Both the position numbers and the translations under genes were made by a program. Shown in pieces: positions 35,384 through 44,521 of a stretch of 64,000 nucleotides of DNA; the first letter of the stretch is position 1, and each line of letters begins with the position of its first letter. Location: contig NZ_BCUR01000001.1 of NCBI RefSeq assembly GCF_003569005.1, positions 124,001 through 188,000 on the forward strand, written 5' to 3'. The notes beneath the pieces were generated by a model. The model did not search any database and was not told the origin of the DNA. It saw only the letters and a program-made list of their open reading frames with translations. This DNA is from Vibrio superstes (GTDB lineage Bacteria > Pseudomonadota > Gammaproteobacteria > Enterobacterales > Vibrionaceae).

Positions 35384-35657
35384 GAATTAGTCCTTCTTAA
35401 CAACTGTAAGCCAGACTATACACTAAAAATAAAAATTAATTCCAGAGTATTTATTTACAAAACCAATATTTTCAACTAAGCAATTGAGTTTGCCGACTAA
35501 GAGTTCAATTTTGACTGTGCTAAGCACCGAGAAATCTCAAATAGAAATTATGATTCTGCATGAAAGCGGTAATTTGTGACAAGTAGTGTTTGGCAATGTC
35601 ACCATACCATTCACTCTCGTCTATGCTTTCAACTACCGCTAATTTCCGAATAACCAT
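35384..35657. other. Promoter region of the PheC-like gene
   Basis: A/T-rich with no gene supported; precedes the minus-strand PheC-like gene and ends at the terminator of the next gene. Confidence 0.4.
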
Positions 35658-35691
35658 AAAAAAGCCCTGCTCTCAAAGAGAGCAGGGCTTT
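35658..35691 (-). terminator. Terminator of the 63-aa gene
   Basis: Perfect 14-bp arms AAAGCCCTGCTCTC / GAGAGCAGGGCTTT with AAA loop and a T6 run on the minus strand, 28 bp after the stop. Confidence 0.92.
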
Positions 35692-35718
35692 CGAATAACG
35701 TGCAGTATGGCTAATCTA

Positions 35719-35910
35719 TTAGCGCGTCATACCCAAATCTTTTTGCATGTGATCAGAAAGATCAGATGCATAGTAGGTTGTGGTAGTCTGACCTTTGCCG
35801 AAAAGAATATCAACAAGGTGCATCATCAATCCTTTGAAATCAATAGAATAGCTCTTTGCTTCCTGAGAGCTTGGTACTGCGACGGTGTTAAGATTCATTA
35901 CTTGCGCCAT
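35719..35910 (-). CDS. Small hypothetical protein, 63 aa
   Basis: Soluble protein of 63 residues (MAQVMNLNTVAVPSSQEAKSY...), ending HMQKDLGMTR. AGAGG lies seven bases before the ATG and a strong terminator follows, so it is a complete single-gene unit. The DLSDHMQKDLGM ending resembles the short DUF1127-like motif seen in small proteobacterial proteins, but I do not assign it. Function unknown. Confidence 0.65.
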   Translation of the reverse strand: MAQVMNLNTVAVPSSQEAKSYSIDFKGLMMHLVDILFGKGQTTTTYYASDLSDHMQKDLGMTR

Positions 35911-36168
35911 GAGTGCCTCTTTAATTTCTGGTAAGTTTCAATAAGTTATGGCGCAAATATAGGCAAAATCAGCTTAAGAATAAAACGAGTAAAATTCAGC
36001 TTTCGGATTAGTTTTTCTAATTTTACAATACAATAACAAGTGCAAAAATCAACCTACAGAATAGATGCATAAATCCGCAATTTACGCATTATTCTATGAA
36101 TATAAATTCCCACGGCCAATTGAAGGCTGTTTTTGTTTACAAAACAGTCACAATAAAAAAGTTAAAAT

Positions 36169-37896
36169 TTATGTGGTTAGGCCTAATTTAATTTGTGTCT
36201 CAAACCGCAATGCTTCTCTTGATACAAACTCTAGGAAACAATCAGCCATCGACATCTCAGTCACCGTCCAATCGTCACGGCAGTTCAGTATCGCCGAATA
36301 CCCTTCCTTACCCTTCATTGTGTAAGCTGAAGACGTGCCCCAATAGACTTGATCGTCGCGAATGTCTGTCCAGCCGCGAACCTCATCGTAGATCCTTAAG
36401 TTTTTTACACGCTGACCTTTTATCGCATCAATCACTACCTGATAATCCAACTGATAGGAATACGGGTAGCTCCCCGAACCTGTGCCACTTTCATCCACTG
36501 CGTTATCAATAGCCCCTTCCAGCACATCCTTGATATGACGTCCTTCAATGGAATAAACGCCAATGGGTACGATAAATGGCAGTAATTTACCGGCAATATC
36601 AGCCTTACTGATTGGCCCTGCATTTAAGGAGCAGCGCACACCACCCGCATTATGTATTGCAAAATCTATGCTGTGACCACGATGACGCATCGCATGGTAG
36701 AAAGACTCTGCAACTAACGAGCAGATCTCACTTGGCCCTTTTTCATCAGGGATCCTTACGTGCCGCAGCCCAGACTTAAGATGGCCTACAACACTCGTTT
36801 GCAGCGCATGCACCTCTGGTTTATAGGTTTCAGTCAATAGTTGATGTATCGCAGGGTCTTTTTTACAGCGCACGATATTAGGGTGAGACTGAAGATAGTC
36901 GAAGACTTGGTTATATTCGCCATCACAATCACAATCGCTCATCGTCGCATCAAGGCACAACCGACGGCCAATCAGAAGCTCATTTCGACCATCAAATGCA
37001 ACGACCTTACCCGATTCATCAAAATCAATATCACAATGGCCGATGGCTTGTGCATGCAGACCTGCTTGCACAACGTAAGTGTTATTAACGCGTTTTCCGT
37101 ACTCATCTCGGCACGGCAAGCCTAATTCGCTAAAATCACCCTGCAGTACGTGAGAATGCCCGCCAATAATCAGGCTAATACCCTCAACACTCTCAGCAAG
37201 CTTCAGATCGGCATCATAACCAAGGTGACTAAGCAGTATGATTTTGTTGATCCCTGATTCACGGATTTGTTCAACCGTGTTGATGGCCGTTTGCTTGGCA
37301 TTGACGAACGGAGTGTCGGGATCAGGGTTTGCAATATCCATCATCTTATCTATAGATAAACCAAAGATAGCAATCTGCTCACCATCCACTTCGTGGATCA
37401 GCCACTTGGCGCTTTTAGATTGTGGTTGATATGAGTGTACGCTTGGGGTTTCGCTAAGTCTTAGGGGCTTGCTCTCCAGTTCATTGGAGAGATCCCAGTT
37501 GCCACACAATAAAGGGAAGTTGATTTCATTGGCAAACGTTGCAAGGGGACCGTTGCCCATGTCCAGTTCATGATTTCCCAATGTCATTGCGGTTAGGTTG
37601 AGTTGATTCAGCAGCCTTGAATTCGCTTCTCCCTTGAATAAAGAGAAATACAGTGTCCCTTGAAAGCAGTCACCTGCGTGCAAAAAAAGAAACTCTCGAC
37701 CTGCTTGGTCGGATTGTTGTTTAAGCTCTTGCGAACGAGTTTTTATACGTGCGAATCCCCCTACGCTGACATAAGGGTTTAGCATTTGATTATTGATATT
37801 TAAAGACAGTTGTAGTGTTGTTGGCTCAAAATATGAGTGGGTATCGTTGATGTGAGCGACCCGTATCCTTGTCACTTTTTTCATTCTTTTCTTCAT
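36169..37896 (-). CDS. Metallophosphatase / 5'-nucleotidase, no signal peptide
   Basis: Two-domain UshA-type enzyme of 575 residues. The N-terminal metallophosphoesterase domain has all blocks: HINDTHSYF (Asp/His ligands), GDCFQGT, GNHELD, LSHLG and GGHSH. The C-terminal substrate domain has the IHNAGGVRCSL motif. Unlike UshA, it begins with a basic MKKRMKKVTRIRV and has no hydrophobic signal, so a cytoplasmic location is expected. A CDCDGEY cluster is odd. Two ATGs four codons apart are possible starts. Substrate may be nucleotides or nucleotide sugars. Confidence 0.87.
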   Translation of the reverse strand: MKKRMKKVTRIRVAHINDTHSYFEPTTLQLSLNINNQMLNPYVSVGGFARIKTRSQELKQQSDQAGREFLFLHAGDCFQGTLYFSLFKGEANSRLLNQLNLTAMTLGNHELDMGNGPLATFANEINFPLLCGNWDLSNELESKPLRLSETPSVHSYQPQSKSAKWLIHEVDGEQIAIFGLSIDKMMDIANPDPDTPFVNAKQTAINTVEQIRESGINKIILLSHLGYDADLKLAESVEGISLIIGGHSHVLQGDFSELGLPCRDEYGKRVNNTYVVQAGLHAQAIGHCDIDFDESGKVVAFDGRNELLIGRRLCLDATMSDCDCDGEYNQVFDYLQSHPNIVRCKKDPAIHQLLTETYKPEVHALQTSVVGHLKSGLRHVRIPDEKGPSEICSLVAESFYHAMRHRGHSIDFAIHNAGGVRCSLNAGPISKADIAGKLLPFIVPIGVYSIEGRHIKDVLEGAIDNAVDESGTGSGSYPYSYQLDYQVVIDAIKGQRVKNLRIYDEVRGWTDIRDDQVYWGTSSAYTMKGKEGYSAILNCRDDWTVTEMSMADCFLEFVSREALRFETQIKLGLTT

Positions 37897-38107
37897 TCAT
37901 TCATCTCTAGTTTCAAGGCTATTGTAGTCGGGCGAATATGACAAACCAATGACTATTTTTTCGAGCCTGTACAACCCTGTATCTTCGAGGCCTCTTTAGG
38001 TTCTAATTTCCCTAGAAGAACGCAAAATATCAATTAGTTAGAAACATGCGAAGCTTCGCAGTGCAAATCCGGTCTGTTTTCTATAATGAAAGAAAAAGGG
38101 GTAGATT

Positions 38108-39736
38108 ATGCAATTAGAGCGGATCGAAATCTCTGGCTTTCGGGGCATAAGGCGTCTCTCTTTGCCTTTTGAACAACTGACAACCTTGATTGGAGAAAAC
38201 ACATGGGGTAAATCCTCCCTACTCGACGCCCTATCTGTTGCCTTACCCACTAATGCTGAGCCCTATCAATTTGAAATGCGCGATTTTCATGTAGATTACT
38301 CAATCTCACACCCTCAAACCCAGCATCTTCAGATAGTGCTAAAACTGCGCGCTAGCAGTAACAATGAGCCAAGGTCCGGTCGCTACCGCAAAATAAAGCC
38401 CGCATGGAATGAGCGCTCAAATGGACGATCTGAAATCATTTATCGGCTCAGCGCCACACTAGAGGGTACTAAAGTCACTACCCACTACGCCTTTTTAAAT
38501 CGCGAGGGAATCCCAAAGCAGTTGCACCACACTACTAAGCTCGCAAAAGAATTGATGATTTTGCATCCCGTCATTCGATTGCGTGATTCAAGACGTTTTC
38601 AACGCCTTGAAAAGTCGCCTCAACCTGACTCTAAGATAGAACGTAGAATAAAGAATACCTGTCGACGACTGATTTCACACCCCGGCCTTATCAGTAAAGA
38701 AGAAATGAAAAGCAGCGTTAAGACCATGCACGACCTTGTTGATCACTACTTTTCCTATAAAACTCACTCAAGGCACGACCCTAGAGCACTGCGAGATGGG
38801 ATTTTTACGTCCAGTGCAGGCAGCAAGATGTCGCTGAAGCAGTTTGTCGATCAAACCAAAGACCGACAAACTCGTTTGCTGTTAATGGGGCTGTTGAACA
38901 ATTATCTGCAAGCAAAGGGAAACACAGAGCTACGACGCTGTGCAAGACCCTTACTGATCGTTGAAGACCCTGAGGGTCGGCTTCATCCAACTCACCTTGC
39001 TCGGGCTTGGGCATTACTGCAAATGATGCCGATGCAGAAGATACTCACCACCAATTCGGCTGTTTTACTAGGTGCAGTGCCTCTGCGAAGTATTAAACGA
39101 TTAGTTCGAAAATCGGATCGCACTGAAGCTAAGTACATTCGCCCTGAGATGCTCTCTTCTGACGAGCTAAGACGTGTCGGATTCCATATACGCTTTCACC
39201 GCTCTAGCGCCTTGTTTGCAAGGTGCTGGTTACTAGTTGAAGGTGAAACAGAGGTCTGGCTATTTAACGAATTAGCCAAATTATGTGGCTATGATCTTGC
39301 CGCCGAGGGAGTACAAATCGTTGAGTTTGCTCAATCAGGGCTAAAATCGCTACTCAAAGTTGCCCGTGCGTTTGATATCGACTGGCATGTCGTGACAGAT
39401 GGTGACGCCGCAGGTAAGAAATATGCAGCCTCTGTAAGAACAATGCTCCATGGCGAGCAAGAAAGGCACCGACTGACTGAGCTCCCTGATAAGGATATTG
39501 AGCACTACCTCTATAACAATGGATTTGAGAAGTTCTTTAGAGACATGGTGAAGATCCCATATGACCACCCTATCCCTGCAAAAAAAGTGATTGTTCGAGC
39601 ACTTAAAAAACATGCAAAGCCAGACGTAGCTTTGGCCATTGTTGAATACTGTGAGACACATGGCGATGGCATAGTGCCACTGCTCATTCGCTGGACGCTC
39701 AAACGAGTGATCAGTATGGCTAATGGGAACACTTAA
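38108..39736 (+). CDS. ybjD: OLD-family ATPase/nuclease, YbjD-like (DUF2813)
   Basis: ATP-dependent OLD-family protein of 542 residues resembling YbjD. The N-terminal ATPase has Walker A GENTWGKSS (29-37) and a Walker-B-like LLIVEDPEGRLHP (282-294). The C-terminal TOPRIM nuclease domain shows LLVEGETE (375-382) and VTDGDAAGKKY. AAGGGG precedes the ATG. It is monocistronic and is not next to a GajB-type helicase, so a Gabija defence system is not indicated. Class 2-type OLD proteins cut DNA in vitro; the cellular role is unclear. Confidence 0.85.
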   Translation: MQLERIEISGFRGIRRLSLPFEQLTTLIGENTWGKSSLLDALSVALPTNAEPYQFEMRDFHVDYSISHPQTQHLQIVLKLRASSNNEPRSGRYRKIKPAWNERSNGRSEIIYRLSATLEGTKVTTHYAFLNREGIPKQLHHTTKLAKELMILHPVIRLRDSRRFQRLEKSPQPDSKIERRIKNTCRRLISHPGLISKEEMKSSVKTMHDLVDHYFSYKTHSRHDPRALRDGIFTSSAGSKMSLKQFVDQTKDRQTRLLLMGLLNNYLQAKGNTELRRCARPLLIVEDPEGRLHPTHLARAWALLQMMPMQKILTTNSAVLLGAVPLRSIKRLVRKSDRTEAKYIRPEMLSSDELRRVGFHIRFHRSSALFARCWLLVEGETEVWLFNELAKLCGYDLAAEGVQIVEFAQSGLKSLLKVARAFDIDWHVVTDGDAAGKKYAASVRTMLHGEQERHRLTELPDKDIEHYLYNNGFEKFFRDMVKIPYDHPIPAKKVIVRALKKHAKPDVALAIVEYCETHGDGIVPLLIRWTLKRVISMANGNT

Positions 39737-39861
39737 CTTTTCTGAATAAACGAAGGAGTGATAACGCTCCAAAACGGTATTGTTTAATAGATCTATAAGT
39801 CGTGCTTATGAATTAACTAAATACAACCTTATATATCCTATTTTCTTTTCATATAAGATAC

Positions 39862-39938
39862 GCCTAAATATTTTGAACGATGTGGGTTACACGGCGCTTG
39901 CGCCATGAAGAGCCGACGCAATGTTTATAAATTTAGGC
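39862..39938. repeat. Nested inverted repeat
   Basis: Outer arms GCCTAAAT / ATTTAGGC enclose an inner GGCGC-TT-GCGCC hairpin, in the 328-bp gap between ybjD and the 140-residue gene. Another GCCTAAAT occurs at 40031. No gene supported in this gap. Confidence 0.5.
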
Positions 39939-39944
39939 AGACTT

Positions 39945-39962
39945 ATACCAATCGTAGTAAAT
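39945..39962. repeat. Isolated end of the 162-bp repeat family
   Basis: ATACCAATCGTAGTAAAT is identical to the left end of the elements at 4409 and 5779, but the rest of the element is absent. It is a remnant or a shared short motif. Confidence 0.6.
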
Positions 39963-40064
39963 AGCACAATCGCTATCCATAGATAGTGATTACTTTCCAT
40001 GAGAAAACATCTCTTACAACAGATTTACGATGCCTAAATTACCCATTTATATTGGAGCTAAACT

Positions 40065-40487
40065 ATGAAAAAACTATTTACATTCATCGTACTTCTGTTT
40101 GTTTCTACTTCTGCACTGGCTGATTATCCTAGTTTTGCTGATTCTGCCAATGCGACAGCAGACGAAGTACAGGCCGTCAAAAACAACAATGAACCACACT
40201 CTGAACCTGCATACGTTGAAGCCGACTATGCCGAATCGGTTAGTAAAGCCAAGTCTGATTATGAACAACGTTTAGACTACCTAGAAAATACCGATTATGA
40301 AAAATTAGAGAAAAAAGCCACGCGCGGATCGGCAGGTTTTATTCTTGCGAGTGTGGCTACCCTGGCAGCCATTGGTAATCCGGGACTAGTTGCAGCAGGT
40401 GCTGCCGTTACTGTAGGTAGTGTGTTTTATGTAAAAGACACACACAAAGCTTTAAGCGACAAGCGCACATTAGGTCATGAATTATAA
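40065..40487 (+). CDS. Small exported hypothetical protein, 140 aa
   Basis: Signal peptide (about 1-19, cleaved after ALA) followed by an acidic helical region (about 25-85) and then a Gly/Ala-rich hydrophobic hairpin-like segment (about 87-125: FILASVATLAAIGNPGLVAAGAAVTVGSVFY) that could insert in a membrane. GGAGC precedes the ATG. It is convergent with the yceI gene. Domain not recognised. Its layout would suit a periplasmic or outer-membrane-associated stress protein, but this is inference. Confidence 0.65.
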   Translation: MKKLFTFIVLLFVSTSALADYPSFADSANATADEVQAVKNNNEPHSEPAYVEADYAESVSKAKSDYEQRLDYLENTDYEKLEKKATRGSAGFILASVATLAAIGNPGLVAAGAAVTVGSVFYVKDTHKALSDKRTLGHEL

Positions 40488-40522
40488 TTACGCTTAGACA
40501 GAATCAATGAGCTCTCATTAAT

Positions 40523-40554
40523 AAAAAAACCTCGCTTGACTGAATCAAGCGAGG
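40523..40554 (-). terminator. Terminator of the cytochrome b561-yceI operon
   Basis: Perfect 10-bp arms CCTCGCTTGA / TCAAGCGAGG with a five-base loop and a T7 run on the minus strand, 27 bp after the yceI stop. Confidence 0.92.
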
Positions 40555-40581
40555 TAAAAGAAAAGGTACAGATATTAAAAG

Positions 40582-41151
40582 TTACTTTTTCTTGCCTTCA
40601 ACATGTAATTCCATATCTACATAACTTGAAGTACCCATAACTGGAATATTAAAGTCAGCCAATTCTAGGCGGGTTGTGCCCATAAAGCCAGCGCGTTCGC
40701 CGCCCCATGGGTCTTTACCTTGACCAATAAAGTTAGCGTCAATGGTAATTGGTTTAGTTTGACCATGCAGTGTCAAATCACCCATGATTTCTAGATTACC
40801 ATCACCCTTGTCGACAACTTTAGTACTGTTAAATACAGCATCACTGTACTTAGACGCATCAATGAAGTCGCCACTTCGAATGTGCTTGTCACGCTCTGCA
40901 TGGTTAGAGTCCAAGCTCGTTGTATCAACCTTCACTTCTACTGAAGAGGCTTCAACGTTCGCGGGATCATAGCTAAATTCACCAGAGAAGCGGTTAAAGC
41001 GTCCCTTAATGTAGCTATAACCAAGGTGACTTACCTTGAAGTTAATAGATGCATGCGCACCTTGGGTATCAATTACATAGTCTGCCGCGTTAGCGTACAG
41101 AGGTGTAGCCATCGCAAGTGCCAATCCTAGAGCAGCCGTTAATTTCTTCAT
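40582..41151 (-). CDS. yceI: YceI-family periplasmic lipocalin-like protein
   Basis: Periplasmic protein of 189 residues with a signal peptide cleaved after ANA (about residue 22). The mature part, DYVIDTQGAHASINFKVSHLGYSYIKGRF, is the canonical YceI start; the family forms a lipocalin-like barrel that binds long isoprenoids. Its ATG overlaps the cytochrome b561 stop by four bases, the usual yceJ-yceI operon arrangement. Possible link to quinone or isoprenoid handling and acid or oxidative stress; exact role unproven. Confidence 0.92.
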   Translation of the reverse strand: MKKLTAALGLALAMATPLYANAADYVIDTQGAHASINFKVSHLGYSYIKGRFNRFSGEFSYDPANVEASSVEVKVDTTSLDSNHAERDKHIRSGDFIDASKYSDAVFNSTKVVDKGDGNLEIMGDLTLHGQTKPITIDANFIGQGKDPWGGERAGFMGTTRLELADFNIPVMGTSSYVDMELHVEGKKK

Positions 41152-41675
41152 TTTGAACCTCCTATCATTTTGCGTAGCGTATCGTCTTTATCTATAAAGT
41201 GATGTTTAAGTGCAGCTAAAGCATGGATAGCTGCCAATCCAATCAGGGCAAATGCCACATAATAATGTACTGTGCCAGCAAGGTCGGCTTGTCCTTCAAA
41301 CAGCTTCCCTAGTCCTGGTACTTCGAACCAGTCAAATACAGAGATGCCTCTGCCATCTTCCGTCGATATCAAATAACCTGAAGCAAACAAAACAAACAGC
41401 AAAAGATACATGAAATGGTGTGCTGATTTGGCTGCTTTCACTTCAAAGGCATTGCCTTCAACTTTAGGTGCGCCTGTTATTGCCTTCCAAACGACACGAA
41501 AAATGGTTAACCCTGCGAGAATAATCCCTATTGATTTATGCCAGAACGGCGCGGTTTGATACCACTCACTATAGTAGTTCAGATCGACCATCCACCAGCC
41601 CACAGCAAACATTCCAATGACGGTTACAGCAGAAATCCAGTGAATAATGCGAGCGGTGCGATTATAGGTTTTCAA
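41148..41675 (-). CDS. Cytochrome b561 family protein (YceJ-like)
   Basis: Four-helix di-heme cytochrome b of about 175 residues. Heme-ligand histidines are visible in RIIHWISAV, FWHKSIGI, SAHHFMYLLLF and HYYVAFALIGLAAIHALAALKHH. I place the start at TTG 41675, because AAAGGAG stands seven bases before it; longer alternatives at ATG 41696 and GTG 41711 lack a ribosome binding site. It transfers electrons between quinones and periplasmic acceptors in related systems and is cotranscribed with yceI. Confidence 0.82.
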   Translation of the reverse strand: MKTYNRTARIIHWISAVTVIGMFAVGWWMVDLNYYSEWYQTAPFWHKSIGIILAGLTIFRVVWKAITGAPKVEGNAFEVKAAKSAHHFMYLLLFVLFASGYLISTEDGRGISVFDWFEVPGLGKLFEGQADLAGTVHYYVAFALIGLAAIHALAALKHHFIDKDDTLRKMIGGSK

Positions 41676-41900
41676 CGTACTACTCCTTTGCTCCATAAGT
41701 AACTCAGTCACTTAACCGTTTCCTTTATTTAACAACTAGACTACAAGATAGAGCTAGTATGCGCGAACTAAATAAAACTACGATTGGTTGAATTTGACAG
41801 ACTTATTCAAAGAATTTGAAGGAACTCTGCGATTTACTTAAGCTTACAATTTAAACTATAGTGAAATCATTGACATAATATCTAATAATCGGACGAAAAT

Positions 41901-42542
41901 TTGCTCAAAGACATCGTTATTCAGGCTCTTAAAGCAGTTCAAAACGACTGTCTTTCCCTGTCAAAGCAGCACTACCCAACCGTGCACAATCGAGGAATAA
42001 GTAACAATCACTTAACCTCTCTGGTAGAACGTCGCCTGCAGGTAATTGCGACGCAGTTTGGCACTTCTCTATCAAGTCATTCAATTGAGCTAGGAACAAA
42101 TGATGTTAGTGAAAACACAGCCTATCGCCGCATCACACTCCCCTATGGCAGTGTGTGGCTGTTTCCATATTCGATAAAAACTGCCAATAAGGTATTCAAG
42201 GGACAGCTTTCTAAAACCCTAAATCTGTGGAGAGAAGAATATGCCTATGCCATTCAACCGAATGATTGTGTGGTACTGGTGTGTGATCATTGGCTAAATC
42301 GAATTAACACCAGCCAACAACTTCTTGACTGGTGGCACAATCAATTGCCTGATGATTTTGCGATGTATGCTCAGCAAGGGATCCTGCTAGCGCAATCTTC
42401 AACACCAAAGCTTGATGATGTGATGCAATCCCTCAATCTTCAACCTTGCTATAAAGCTCACGCTCATCCTCTTAAAAAAGAAGAGGACGGATCTTCTGTG
42501 AAAAGATACGTCCAACTTTATGCAATATTTGAGTGTAAATGA
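41901..42542 (+). CDS. Hypothetical protein, 213 aa
   Basis: Soluble protein without signal peptide or membrane segment, starting at a TTG; a GGACGAAAAT stretch upstream is a weak ribosome binding site. Composition is balanced and coding-like (RITLPYGSVWLFPYSIKT; WWHNQLPDDFAMYAQQGILLAQS). I do not recognise a domain or catalytic motif. It is convergent with the dienelactone hydrolase gene, whose stop lies 7 bp beyond. Start codon uncertain. Confidence 0.6.
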   Translation: MLKDIVIQALKAVQNDCLSLSKQHYPTVHNRGISNNHLTSLVERRLQVIATQFGTSLSSHSIELGTNDVSENTAYRRITLPYGSVWLFPYSIKTANKVFKGQLSKTLNLWREEYAYAIQPNDCVVLVCDHWLNRINTSQQLLDWWHNQLPDDFAMYAQQGILLAQSSTPKLDDVMQSLNLQPCYKAHAHPLKKEEDGSSVKRYVQLYAIFECK

Positions 42543-42548
42543 GAGCTT

Positions 42549-43280
42549 CTACTTAGTCACTTCAGCCAAAACCTCATTAAATCTTACCCATGACTTCATA
42601 TCTGCGTCTTCGCGGTATCGCTCTGACCCAAATACGGTAAAGGCATGAGGTGCACCGCCATAAGAAACCATCTCATGCTTGATGCCTGTTTTTTCTAGCT
42701 CATCAGCAAGCATGGCGAAGTCTTTCATAGTGATAGCGGTATCGGCTGTGCCGTGGAAGACAACAACGGGTGCTTTGGTCATTTTATAGCTTTGACCTTT
42801 TGGTGTAGTGAGTCCGCCATGGAAGGTAACGAAGGCTTTCGCATCTGCACCTGCACGAGCGGCTTCAAGTACTGCTGCGCCACCGAAGCAATAGCCCATT
42901 ACAACCGTGTTATCACCGCCACCATTAAGCATCTCACCTTTTCGCTGGCTTTCCGCCATTAGCTTTTGCAGTTTCGCTCGATCTTTATAGAGTTCACCTG
43001 TGTGCTGCTTCTTGTCTTTTACTTCTGTTGGACGCACACCCTGCCCAAAAAGGTCGGCCGCAAACACGTTATAGCCTTGCTTGTTAAGCATTTCCGCTCG
43101 CTTGATCTCGTAGTCTGTTAGACCATCCCAATCGTGAACAAGCAATACCAGTGGCGCTGAATCTGAAACCTTAGACCAGTAGCCCTGATAAGCTTTACCA
43201 TCTACTTCATAAACAACATCTTCACCGGCTACAGCACTAAAAGAACCGACTAATAACGCTGCAGTTAAAAAATGACGCAT
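42549..43280 (-). CDS. Dienelactone hydrolase family protein, exported
   Basis: Alpha/beta hydrolase of 243 residues with a signal peptide (about 1-19). The nucleophile is Cys in VMGYCFGGAAV (about 130), the mark of dienelactone hydrolases; the acid and base are likely in HGTADTAI and PHAFTVFGS. LLVHDWDGLTDYE is an early family motif. GGAGAGGG precedes the ATG. A periplasmic location is predicted, which is unusual for catabolic DLH but common among its relatives. Substrate unknown. Confidence 0.85.
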   Translation of the reverse strand: MRHFLTAALLVGSFSAVAGEDVVYEVDGKAYQGYWSKVSDSAPLVLLVHDWDGLTDYEIKRAEMLNKQGYNVFAADLFGQGVRPTEVKDKKQHTGELYKDRAKLQKLMAESQRKGEMLNGGGDNTVVMGYCFGGAAVLEAARAGADAKAFVTFHGGLTTPKGQSYKMTKAPVVVFHGTADTAITMKDFAMLADELEKTGIKHEMVSYGGAPHAFTVFGSERYREDADMKSWVRFNEVLAEVTK

Positions 43281-43509
43281 GACACCCTCTCCTTCCCTAT
43301 GAGTTAAGTAGAGTGTAGTACGTAATTTTTAATAATAGGGATAATTTGGATTCGTATTTAGTTTAAAATCAGAGGCATAGATAACTCTATGTCAATGACC
43401 GGGGAGTCTGGTGTGAAACATTAGCCCGCCCCTTTTAGTTAGATATCTAAAATGATGCCTACACTAGGGCGATTCTTTAGTTATAGTACCGCGAGGGGTT
43501 TCTACTGAG

Positions 43510-43791
43510 TCATACCTTACATCTATTTCGAATAATATTTCTAACCACTTCTTGTCCTACTTCAGCACTTTTCCGTATCTCAAATTCTAGGTTTAGATCG
43601 CACAGATCACCGATAATTTCATCGTATCGGTTTTGCAACTCAACAATAACAACACTTAGCTCCGCTACTTCTATAGTCAGAGTATGAATGACTTCCATTG
43701 CTCTCTTGTGGCTATAGTATTGATCCATCGTCTGTTGTAGGTTTCGCTCTAATTCTTTATCACTCATTTTTTCGTATTTAGTTTGTTGCAT
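43510..43791 (-). CDS. Small coiled-coil hypothetical protein
   Basis: Predicted helical coiled-coil protein of 93 residues (KELERNLQQTMDQYYSHKRAMEVIHTLTIEVAELSVVIVELQNRYDEI). The start at ATG 43791 avoids overlap with the upstream gene; a longer frame to 43848 would overlap it by 38 bp. The ribosome binding site is weak. It lies 19 bp after the small secreted-protein gene, so the two probably form an operon. No domain recognised. Confidence 0.5.
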   Translation of the reverse strand: MQQTKYEKMSDKELERNLQQTMDQYYSHKRAMEVIHTLTIEVAELSVVIVELQNRYDEIIGDLCDLNLEFEIRKSAEVGQEVVRNIIRNRCKV

Positions 43792-43810
43792 TGTTCTTAT
43801 GCATACCCTG

Positions 43811-44011
43811 TTATTTTGGTTCGTTTTGAAGTAGAGCAGAGATCTCAACGGGCCTAATTACACTGAGTGCCTCGAAATCCATCATGATTGTTTTAAAGCT
43901 TTGATCCGTAAATCCGTCCACCGATATTTCTGCTTGGACTGCGAATGATGCGATCATCACTACTGTAGAAGCGATGCCTGTTGCTATTGCTGATATGATT
44001 GACTTTCTCAT
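43811..44011 (-). CDS. Small exported hypothetical protein, 66 aa
   Basis: A signal peptide with two basic residues and a hydrophobic core (MRKSIISAIATGIAS...) is cleaved after VQA, about residue 27, leaving a mature peptide of about 39 residues (EISVDGFTDQSFKT...). GAGAGG precedes the ATG. First of a two-gene unit with the coiled-coil gene. Function unknown. Confidence 0.6.
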   Translation of the reverse strand: MRKSIISAIATGIASTVVMIASFAVQAEISVDGFTDQSFKTIMMDFEALSVIRPVEISALLQNEPK

Positions 44012-44521
44012 GCTGTTTTACCTCTCGACGTTGCTGTTAACGCCTCGCCAATTACATCAGGTTAGCGTTTGCTCTTAGGTTTGCCTTGATCGATCTTGTG
44101 ACAACATCGTCCCGAACTATTCACTGCCACTTAATTTTTCGATTCTTGACCCAATAGATTTTGCCCCGTTTTTTTGCAGGACAACACGGTTATCAGTTAT
44201 TCGTTTGGGCAATCATCAGGAGAACGGCTTTTAGTCGCTTTGATTGCACCTATACGCTTAGCTATATATAAAATACAAGATCACGCAGTCACACCTCACA
44301 GGAGCAATAACCCTTTACTCAAGCCCCTCATTAACAATGCCGTTATCCTCTTTGCGCACTTTATGAACATTTCAGGTGTTATTAAAATTTGCGATAAGAA
44401 CTAAGATTCTTTTCAAAAATGTTAGTGAATTCGTATATCATTGATAAATGGACAAAAGCATTGAATACGTCCAAGTTAATTGTGAAGTGGGAAACAACGT
44501 AATTATCATTTATTCACGCAG
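44012..44521. other. Gap upstream of the AraC-family gene
   Basis: Divergent intergenic region. A 76-codon plus-strand frame at 44174-44404 starts at TTG without a ribosome binding site, and I do not call it. No clear operator seen. Confidence 0.4.

Noticed and set aside
38108..39736. Possible Gabija or other anti-phage system around the OLD-family protein
   Set aside because: The protein fits the housekeeping YbjD type and no helicase or second defence gene is adjacent.
44174..44404. 76-codon plus-strand frame upstream of the AraC gene
   Set aside because: TTG start without ribosome binding site and no coding character.
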